The translations under genes were made by a program, and so were the position numbers. Positions 58,240 through 64,000 of a stretch of DNA of 64,000 nucleotides are shown here, piece by piece. How positions within the stretch are numbered: the first letter of the stretch is position 1; each line of letters begins with the position of its first letter. The notes below the pieces were generated by a model. That model was not told the origin of the DNA. It searched no databases and worked only from the letters and a program-made list of their open reading frames with translations. This DNA is from CAXTSE01 sp964246985 (lineage in GTDB: Bacteria; Actinomycetota; Actinomycetes; Actinomycetales; Microbacteriaceae): the NCBI GenBank assembly GCA_964246985.1, contig CAXTSE010000007.1, positions 111,950 to 175,949 on the forward strand, written 5' to 3'.

Positions 58240-59093
58240 TCCGCGCCCTCTTCCTCACCAGCCGCCCCCTCAGCTGGGTCAACACCGCGTTCCCGTTCGC
58301 CGCCGCCTACATCGTCGCGACGGGTCGCGTCGATGCGCCGCTCGTCATCGGCACGATCTTCTTCCTCATCCCGTACAACCTCGCGATGTACGGCATCAAC
58401 GACGTCTTCGACTACGAGTCCGACCTCCGCAACCCGCGCAAGGGCGGTGTCGAGGGTGCGCTGCTGCAGCCGCGCTGGCACCGCGCGACGCTCCTCGCAT
58501 CCGGCCTGGTCGCTCTGCCGTTCGTCGTCTACCTCGTCGCCATCGGCTCGCTCGCGAGCACCATCGTGCTGGCGATCAGCCTGTTCGCGGTGGTCGCCTA
58601 CTCGGTGAAGGGCCTGCGGTTCAAGGAGCGCCCGTTCCTCGACTCGCTGACCTCGAGCACCCACTTCGTCTCGCCTGCGGTCTTCGGCCTGGTGCTCGTC
58701 GGTGCGACCGTCACCCCGCAGGTCGTGGCGCTGCTCGCCGCCTACTTCCTCTGGGGCGCGGCCTCGCACGCCTTCGGCGCCGTGCAGGACATCACCGCGG
58801 ATCGCGAGGGCGGCATCGGCTCGGTCGCCACCGTGATCGGTGCGCGCGCCACGGTGCGACTGTCGGTCGTGCTCTATCTGCTGGCCGGAATCCTGCTGCT
58901 GTTCATCGGCTGGCCGGGCGCGCTCGCCGCGGCACTGGCGCTGCCGTACGCGATCAACGCACTGCCCTGGTGGAACGTGACCGACGCGGATGCGGCGACG
59001 GCGAACCGCGGATGGCGCCGCTTCCTCTGGCTCAACTTCGTCACCGGCTTCTGCGTGACGATGCTGCTGATCGCGGCGGCGCTGCTGGGCTGA
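58236..59093 (+). CDS. crtEb: Lycopene elongase/hydratase-type prenyltransferase (CrtEb)
   Basis: 285 aa UbiA-family prenyltransferase, about nine helices. NDVFDYESDLRNPRKGG is the first Asp-rich motif and DITADREGGIGSVATVIG the second. In Corynebacterium and Microbacteriaceae this enzyme adds two C5 units to lycopene, giving the C50 chain that CrtYe/f cyclises. Last gene of the operon. Confidence 0.9.
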   Translation: MIRALFLTSRPLSWVNTAFPFAAAYIVATGRVDAPLVIGTIFFLIPYNLAMYGINDVFDYESDLRNPRKGGVEGALLQPRWHRATLLASGLVALPFVVYLVAIGSLASTIVLAISLFAVVAYSVKGLRFKERPFLDSLTSSTHFVSPAVFGLVLVGATVTPQVVALLAAYFLWGAASHAFGAVQDITADREGGIGSVATVIGARATVRLSVVLYLLAGILLLFIGWPGALAAALALPYAINALPWWNVTDADAATANRGWRRFLWLNFVTGFCVTMLLIAAALLG

Positions 59094-59112
59094 CGTTCCG
59101 TCGTGCGGAGAT

Positions 59113-60405
59113 CTACTGTGGTGCCCGCGTCAGCGCGGTGACCGTGTGTCGGTACCCGACCCTCTCGTGCAGGACCACCTCGACGACGAGGGCGAGAGCC
59201 ACCAGTGCTATCACGCTGACCAGGGCGACGATGTCGAGCGGGTCGGAGTCGCCGGAGGCCCCGCCGACGAGGACGGCCGCGACGATCGGCACGAGGCAGA
59301 GGACCAGCATCGGAAGGTGCGCGCCGTCGAAGGACCGCACCAGGATGCTCCACGTCAGGTAGACCATGACGATCACGCAGGCCACCGGGATGCCCACGGC
59401 GAGCGCGATGGTCAGCGCGGATCCGTTCTCGTGCTCGACGGTGAGTGCGGCGAGGTGCAGGCCGGCCCCGACTGCGGCGATCGCGCCGAAGATCGGCAGA
59501 TGCGCGTACCGCCACGCCCACACCCGCTGCGGCCACCTCTCGAGCAGGGTGCGCGACGGGATGAGGAAGTACGCCCACCACATGGCAGCGGCCAGCAGCA
59601 CACCGGCCGACGCGATGACGACGGCCGCGAGCGACCAGCCCTGCGCGTCCACAAGCGCCTCGACCGCGATCGTCGTCGACGCGACCACCTCGCCGAGGGT
59701 GATCAGGGTCAGGAGCGAGAACCGCTCCGCGATGTGCCCGGCGTTCCACGGCGCCCGCCCGAGCCTCCGTTCGGCGACGTAGGGAGCGGTCAGCTCGGCG
59801 GCCGCGAGCAGCGCGAGCATGATCGAGATCGTCGCGCTGCTCAGCGGGAGGACCGTTGTCAGCCCCCAGCCGATCTGAGCGATGCTGATCGTCGCGGCGT
59901 AGGCGAGAGCGATGCGCCGACGATCCCGATCGTGGAGTGCGGCGCGTAGCCAGAGGGCGACCAGTGGAATCCGCATGGCGATGTAGCCGATCACCAGGAG
60001 AGCGTTGTTCGCGCTCCCGCCCTCGGCCGCGGCGGCGAAGCTGACGGGCAGACCGAACACGAAGACGATCGCACCGATCATCTGGAGGATCGTGGCCACA
60101 CGGAACAGGACGTCGTCATTGCCGTAGGCCGACGCGAACCAGGTGAAGTTCATCCAGGCCCAGCTCACTCCGAACACGGCGAAGAGGTAGGCGCCGATCG
60201 CCGGGCCGACTGCGCCCTCGTCCAGGTAGTGCGCGAGCTGCTCGGCGGCGGCGGCGAAGGCGACGACATAGACGAGGTCGTACAGCAGCTCGAGCGGCGT
60301 GGCCGACCGGTGCGTCTGATCGGGGTCCCGCCCCGTCATGGGCCTCATCCGGTGCAGCAGATCCGACTTGAGCCGGGATCGGAAGTCGTCGCTCAACTCC
60401 GCCAT
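59113..60405 (-). CDS. Low temperature requirement protein A (LtrA family)
   Basis: 430 aa, about ten helices. TPLELLYDLVYVVAFAAAAEQLAHYL near the N-terminus, AVFGVSWAWMNFTWFASAYGNDDVLFR, and AERFSLLTLITLGEVVASTT are the LtrA family landmarks. Function is unknown beyond the original Listeria cold-growth phenotype. I chose ATG 60405 (MAELSDDF) because TACGAT lies seven bases upstream on the minus strand; ATG 60414 is the longer alternative. Confidence 0.88.
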   Translation of the reverse strand: MAELSDDFRSRLKSDLLHRMRPMTGRDPDQTHRSATPLELLYDLVYVVAFAAAAEQLAHYLDEGAVGPAIGAYLFAVFGVSWAWMNFTWFASAYGNDDVLFRVATILQMIGAIVFVFGLPVSFAAAAEGGSANNALLVIGYIAMRIPLVALWLRAALHDRDRRRIALAYAATISIAQIGWGLTTVLPLSSATISIMLALLAAAELTAPYVAERRLGRAPWNAGHIAERFSLLTLITLGEVVASTTIAVEALVDAQGWSLAAVVIASAGVLLAAAMWWAYFLIPSRTLLERWPQRVWAWRYAHLPIFGAIAAVGAGLHLAALTVEHENGSALTIALAVGIPVACVIVMVYLTWSILVRSFDGAHLPMLVLCLVPIVAAVLVGGASGDSDPLDIVALVSVIALVALALVVEVVLHERVGYRHTVTALTRAPQ

Positions 60406-60445
60406 AGCCGACATCGTACTGACGGGGCCAGCCGCGTCGACGGCT

Positions 60446-60727
60446 CTAGATCGGAGGCCGCCGCGGGTGCGGCTGGCGCCCGCCCATCCGCAGGGTGCGC
60501 ACGTTGCGCTGCACCCGGTCGTGGATGCGCTCGCCCTCCGCGGTGAGGGTCCACGTCCCGTCGTCGGCCGCGGCGATGGCCCAGCCGCGGGACGCGAACG
60601 ACACGAGCACCTCGGCGTCGTCGAGGATCTCCGTCTCTGGCACCGGGCCGGTGTGCAGCCGCGCCAGCACCCGCCACTCGCGTGGCGTCACGCCGAAACG
60701 GGAGAAGAGGCGCGGCAGGAACCTCAC
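60446..60727 (-). CDS. Small MarR-like protein, possibly truncated
   Basis: 93 aa. A winged-helix segment (FGVTPREWRVLARLHTGPVPETEIL ... FASRGWAIAAADDGTWTLTAEGERIHDRV) resembles the central part of MarR-family regulators but the flanking dimerisation helices are short. Starts GTG 60727, 13 bp after the stop of the next MarR-like gene upstream. Could be a degraded paralogue or a true small partner. Confidence 0.6.
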   Translation of the reverse strand: MRFLPRLFSRFGVTPREWRVLARLHTGPVPETEILDDAEVLVSFASRGWAIAAADDGTWTLTAEGERIHDRVQRNVRTLRMGGRQPHPRRPPI

Positions 60728-60740
60728 GGGCGCTGGACCG

Positions 60741-61160
60741 TCACTCCGCGCCGACCCAGCCGAGGTTCTGCGCCATGCGCTCGAGGGCGATCGCCGTGGC
60801 GTTCTGCTCGGCCTCGGTCAGGCCCTCGGTGAGGGTGTGGCGCAGGTCGTCGACCACCTCGGCGAGGCGGTCGTAGGCACCCACCCCGCGATCCGTGATG
60901 GCGTAGCCGCCGTCGGAGGTGACCCAGCCGCTGTCGACCAGCTCGGCCAGCTCGTCGGCGGGGGAGGCGCCCTCGAGGTCGATCGGCGCATCCGCGAGCG
61001 CCGTCTGCAGCTCGGCCGGGGTCGACGCTCCGCCGGCCAGGGCGCCGAGGAGGCGCCACTGCGTGCGCGTCACCCCGTGTTCGTCGAGCGCGGCGGAGAA
61101 GCGCTCCTCGACGAGTCGATCGACGAGCGCGAGCCAGAATGCGAGGGGCTTCTCTGCCAT
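60741..61160 (-). CDS. MarR-family-like transcriptional regulator
   Basis: 139 aa. Helices LAFWLALVDRLVEERFSAALDEHGVTRTQWRLLGALAGG then a winged-helix (PADELAELVDSGWVTSDGGYAITDRGVGAYDRL) and a C-terminal dimerisation helix (LTEAEQNATAIALERMAQNL) match the MarR fold. Target unknown; the neighbouring UMF1-type transporter is a candidate. ATG 61160 is preceded by TAGCGT seven bases upstream on the minus strand. Confidence 0.75.
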   Translation of the reverse strand: MAEKPLAFWLALVDRLVEERFSAALDEHGVTRTQWRLLGALAGGASTPAELQTALADAPIDLEGASPADELAELVDSGWVTSDGGYAITDRGVGAYDRLAEVVDDLRHTLTEGLTEAEQNATAIALERMAQNLGWVGAE

Positions 61161-61170
61161 GGCTCCGACG

Positions 61171-62520
61171 CTACCGGGCGCTGGGTGTACTGGCCAGTCC
61201 ACCCGTGGCCTGCGGGGGCAGCTTCACGAAGAGGAACAGCACCAGCCCGATCGCGATGATCAGGACGATGCCGACGATTCCCAGGGCGACGCCGCCGATG
61301 GCGACGAAAGCCGCCCAGACGAGCGGCGACAGCGGGCTCGCCGCTCGGCCCGTCGTCGCGTACAGGCCGAAGACCTCGCCCTCGCGGCCCGCAGGCACGA
61401 GCCGCGTCAGGAGCGACCGCGAGGCGGTCTGCGCCGGGCCGACGCACGCCGCGAGGATCAGGCCGCCGACCCAGAAGACGGGGGAGCCGAGACCGCGCAA
61501 GGCGAAGACGAGCACGCCGACCGCGACGAGCCCGATCAGGGATCCGGTGATGACAGCGCGCGCGCCGAATCGATCGTCGAGGCGCCCGGAGGCGATGGTG
61601 GACAACCCCGCGACGAGATTGGCCACGATGCCGAAGATCAGGACGGTCGTGCTGCCGAAGGAGAAGACGGAGATCGCGATGACGCTGGCGAAGGTGAAGA
61701 CGCCGGTGAGTCCGTCACGATAGACCGCGCTCGCGAGCAGGAACCAGACCGTCGAACGCGACTCACGCCAGAGCTTGCGGATGTCCTGGATGAGGACGAC
61801 ATACGACCGGAAGAATCCCACGCGCTCGCGCTTCGTGTTCGCAGGCGCTTCCGGCACCGCGAGAAACAGCGGAATGCAGAAGACGACCGTCCACACGGCG
61901 CAGCCCAGGGCGACGATCCGCAGACCCATCGTGGCGTCGAGCCCGAACCAGTCCGCGGTGCTGAAGCCGGCGACGACGACCAGCATGATCACGCCGCCGA
62001 TGTACCCGAATCCCCAGCCGAGTCCACTCACTCGCCCGACCGTCGTCGGCGTGGAGACCTGCGTGAGCATGGAGTAGTAGTTGACGTTCGCGAGCTCGCT
62101 CATGATGTTGGCGACCGCGACGAGCACCGCCCCCAGCACGAAGAAGGCGGGCTCGGGCTGCACGAAGAACAGCGACGCCGTCGAGACGACCAGGAGACCC
62201 GTCCAGAACGCAAGCCATCGCTTGCGGTTCCCCGCCACGTCCGCGCGTTGACCGAGCACCGGCGCCAGGATCGCGATGACGAAGGCGCCGAGGCCGATGA
62301 TGAGGCCGAATTGCGACGCGAGGTCGTCCTGCGTCTGCCCTGGCGCCGCGAAGATGTCGACGTTCTGCAGGTAGAGGGGCGCCCACACGAAGCTCAGGAT
62401 CACGGTGTTGTAGGGCTGCGCCGCCCAGTCCCAGAACGCCCAGGCGATGACGCGGGTGCGCGGCACGGGGGAGGTCTGCAGTTCGAGCCCGCTCGTCGCG
62501 AGGTCGGTCGAGTCGCTCAT
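61171..62520 (-). CDS. MFS transporter, UMF1/Atg22-like
   Basis: 449 aa with about 12 helices. AWAFWDWAAQPYNTVILSFVWAPLYL is typical of the UMF1 (Atg22-like) branch of MFS transporters; MSELANVNYYSMLTQVS and ASGRLDDRFGARAVITGSLIG are further conserved parts. Substrate unknown; relatives are suggested to export amino acids. ATG 62520 is preferred: TAGGGT stands seven bases upstream; GTG 62529 would add three residues. Confidence 0.85.
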   Translation of the reverse strand: MSDSTDLATSGLELQTSPVPRTRVIAWAFWDWAAQPYNTVILSFVWAPLYLQNVDIFAAPGQTQDDLASQFGLIIGLGAFVIAILAPVLGQRADVAGNRKRWLAFWTGLLVVSTASLFFVQPEPAFFVLGAVLVAVANIMSELANVNYYSMLTQVSTPTTVGRVSGLGWGFGYIGGVIMLVVVAGFSTADWFGLDATMGLRIVALGCAVWTVVFCIPLFLAVPEAPANTKRERVGFFRSYVVLIQDIRKLWRESRSTVWFLLASAVYRDGLTGVFTFASVIAISVFSFGSTTVLIFGIVANLVAGLSTIASGRLDDRFGARAVITGSLIGLVAVGVLVFALRGLGSPVFWVGGLILAACVGPAQTASRSLLTRLVPAGREGEVFGLYATTGRAASPLSPLVWAAFVAIGGVALGIVGIVLIIAIGLVLFLFVKLPPQATGGLASTPSAR

Positions 62521-62568
62521 GATGCGCACCCTACCTGCGGCGCGTGAATCGGCGGCGTCGCCACTCGA

Positions 62569-62589
62569 CTTGAGTCGGCAAGGCTCAAC
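62569..62589. promoter_or_regulatory. HAIR element 1 (HspR operator), partial
   Basis: CTTGAGT, seven bases, GCTCAAC. The left half is perfect and the right half has two mismatches to the inverted repeat CTTGAGT-N7-ACTCAAG bound by HspR. Confidence 0.65.
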
Positions 62590-62604
62590 ATTCGCCGAGT
62601 CCGC

Positions 62605-62632
62605 TTGACACTGCGGGAGGGCCGCATAAACT
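62605..62632 (+). promoter_or_regulatory. dnaK promoter
   Basis: -35 TTGACA (62605-62610), 16 bp spacer, -10 TAAACT (62627-62632). HAIR 2 overlaps the predicted transcription start. Confidence 0.78.
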
Positions 62633-62651
62633 TGACACGTCCCGACTCAAG
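62631..62651. promoter_or_regulatory. HAIR element 2 (HspR operator)
   Basis: CTTGACA, seven bases, ACTCAAG, overlapping the -10 end and start site of dnaK. The right half is perfect; the left has two mismatches. Confidence 0.82.
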
Positions 62652-62730
62652 CACGGGATCCCCGGACCACGGGAACACAGACGCGGGGCAGGCTGCCCCA
62701 CAGCACCGACGAACAAGGAGCACCACGCAC

Positions 62731-64000
62731 ATGGCTCGAGCAGTAGGAATCGACCTCGGAACCACCAACTCGGTGGTGGCCGTGCTCGAAGGTGGAGAGC
62801 CCACCGTCATCGCGAACGCCGAGGGCTTCCGCACGACCCCATCGGTCGTGGCCTTCACCAAGGACGGCGAGGTGCTCGTCGGCGAGACCGCCAAGCGCCA
62901 GGCCGTGACCAACGTCGACCGCACCATCGCATCCGTCAAGCGCCACATGGGCACCGACTGGAAGACCGAGATCGACGGCAAGAAGTACACGCCGCAGGAG
63001 ATCTCGGCCCGCACCCTCGCGAAGCTGAAGCGCGACGCCGAGCAGTACCTCGGCGAGGACGTGACCGACGCGGTCATCACCGTGCCCGCCTACTTCAACG
63101 ACGCCGAGCGTCAGGCCACGAAGGAGGCCGGCGAGATCGCGGGCCTCAACGTGCTGCGCATCATCAACGAGCCCACCGCGGCCGCCCTCGCCTACGGTCT
63201 CGACCGCGGCAAGGAGGACGAGCTCATCCTGGTCTTCGACCTCGGTGGCGGCACGTTCGACGTCTCGCTGCTCGAGGTGGGCAAGGACGACGACTTCTCG
63301 ACCATCCAGGTGCGCTCCACCTCCGGCGACAACCGCCTCGGCGGCGACGACTGGGACCAGCGGATCGTCGAGCACCTGATCAAGAAGTTCAAGGAGACCA
63401 CCGGCGTCGACGTGTCGAAGGACAAGATCGCGCTGCAGCGTCTCAAGGAGGCGTCCGAGCAGGCCAAGAAGGAGCTCAGCTCCGGCATGTCGGCCAGCAT
63501 CCAGTTGCCCTACCTCTCGCTCACCGAGAACGGCCCCGCCAACCTCGACGAGACGCTGACCCGCGCCCAGTTCGAGCAGATGACCTCCGACCTCCTCGAC
63601 CGCACCAAGAAGCCGTTCGAGGACGTCATCAAGGAGGCCGGTGTCAAGGTCGGCGACATCGCCCACGTGGTGCTCGTCGGCGGCTCGACCCGCATGCCCG
63701 CGGTCAGTGCCCTCGTCAAGAAGCTGACCGGCGGCAAGGACGCCAACAAGAGCGTCAACCCGGATGAGGTGGTCGCCGTCGGCGCCGCCCTTCAGGCCGG
63801 TGTGCTGAAGGGCGAGCGCAAAGACGTCCTGCTCATCGACGTCACCCCCCTGAGCCTCGGAATCGAGACCAAGGGCGGCATCATGACCAAGCTCATCGAG
63901 CGCAACACGGCGATCCCGACCAAGCGCAGCGAGACGTTCACCACCGCGGATGACAACCAGCCGTCGGTCGCGATCCAGGTCTTCCAGGGCGAGCGCGAGT
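62731..64000 (+). CDS. dnaK: Molecular chaperone DnaK (3' truncated by window edge)
   Basis: 423 codons visible of about 620. MARAVGIDLGTTNSVVAVLEGGE is the first phosphate loop; VFDLGGGTFDVSLLEV the second; HVVLVGGSTRMPAVSALVKK the adenosine site; and the substrate-binding domain begins at about residue 365 (DVTPLSLGIETKGG). The Hsp70 ATPase folds proteins with DnaJ and GrpE. The actinobacterial operon dnaK-grpE-dnaJ-hspR usually follows. Spacing of 7 bases from AAGGAG is seen upstream of ATG 62731. Confidence 0.98.
   Translation, partial: MARAVGIDLGTTNSVVAVLEGGEPTVIANAEGFRTTPSVVAFTKDGEVLVGETAKRQAVTNVDRTIASVKRHMGTDWKTEIDGKKYTPQEISARTLAKLKRDAEQYLGEDVTDAVITVPAYFNDAERQATKEAGEIAGLNVLRIINEPTAAALAYGLDRGKEDELILVFDLGGGTFDVSLLEVGKDDDFSTIQVRSTSGDNRLGGDDWDQRIVEHLIKKFKETTGVDVSKDKIALQRLKEASEQAKKELSSGMSASIQLPYLSLTENGPANLDETLTRAQFEQMTSDLLDRTKKPFEDVIKEAGVKVGDIAHVVLVGGSTRMPAVSALVKKLTGGKDANKSVNPDEVVAVGAALQAGVLKGERKDVLLIDVTPLSLGIETKGGIMTKLIERNTAIPTKRSETFTTADDNQPSVAIQVFQGERE

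Noticed and set aside
60741..61202. Longer start (GTG/ATG at 61202) for the MarR-like protein
   Set aside because: The extra residues (MDWPVHPAPGSVGA) are not MarR-like and TAGCGT seven bases before ATG 61160 marks the leaderless start.

Overview
This 64 kb window is a high-GC actinobacterial chromosome segment around the replication origin. I place it in Microbacteriaceae, probably Microbacterium or a close relative. The grounds are the gene order around dnaA/dnaN, the zinc-free L28-L33-S14 ribosomal trio, a C50-carotenoid operon of the decaprenoxanthin type, and pervasive leaderless start signals. There are no rRNA genes, insertion sequences, prophage or CRISPR array. The window is core genome with a few accessory islands, and it is cut at both ends inside genes (gnd at the left, dnaK at the right).

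Layout. 1-3565 (minus): gnd (partial), dnaN and dnaA, with a 474 bp oriC carrying DnaA boxes between dnaN and dnaA. 3833-8887 (plus): rpmH-rnpA-yidD-yidC-khpB-rsmG-parA-parB, with two parS sites flanking rsmG. 8902-16176 (minus): ddl, a PLP aminotransferase, trxB-trxA, and a DUF6049-like exported protein coupled to murJ. 16262-21289 (plus): cca, the rpsF-ssb-rpsR-rplI operon, a 360 bp non-coding stretch with DnaA-box-like sequences, then dnaB. 21291-27370: an RibD/DHFR-like reductase, small membrane proteins, purB with a LMW phosphatase, a WXG-type small protein followed by a membrane-linked alpha/beta hydrolase, and a holin-fold membrane protein. 27405-32077 (plus): hisC and a 2-oxoacid dehydrogenase E1alpha-E1beta-E2 set.

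32216-36081: a hydrolase and a Zur-boxed znuA-znuC-znuB-zur operon. 36161-39134: a SipW-type export operon (two alternate-signal exported proteins, a signal peptidase I fused to a secreted LAxTG-tailed region, and one more exported protein). 39309-40514: rpmB-rpmG-rpsN and an HU gene. 40634-47890: a CopD-CtaG fusion, an unknown exported protein, a PIF1/RecD-like helicase, an iron-regulated heme oxygenase and small genes. 48050-51142: a Tat-lipoprotein sugar-binding protein with two permeases. 51156-53317: small membrane proteins, tRNA-Gly(CCC) and dcd. 53333-59093: idi (minus), then the translationally coupled crtE-crtB-crtI-crtYe-crtYf-crtEb operon. 59113-62520 (minus): LtrA, two small MarR-like proteins and a UMF1-type transporter. 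62569 to the end: dnaK with two HAIR operators.

The most interesting items are the SipW operon with its peptidase-exported-protein fusion, a dispersed 63 bp double-hairpin element found just behind stop codons, the WXG/hydrolase pair, the DnaA-box cluster before dnaB, a dienelactone-hydrolase-like protein whose nucleophile is Ala, and a recurring TANNNT-N6/7-RTG leaderless start geometry that decides many start codons.
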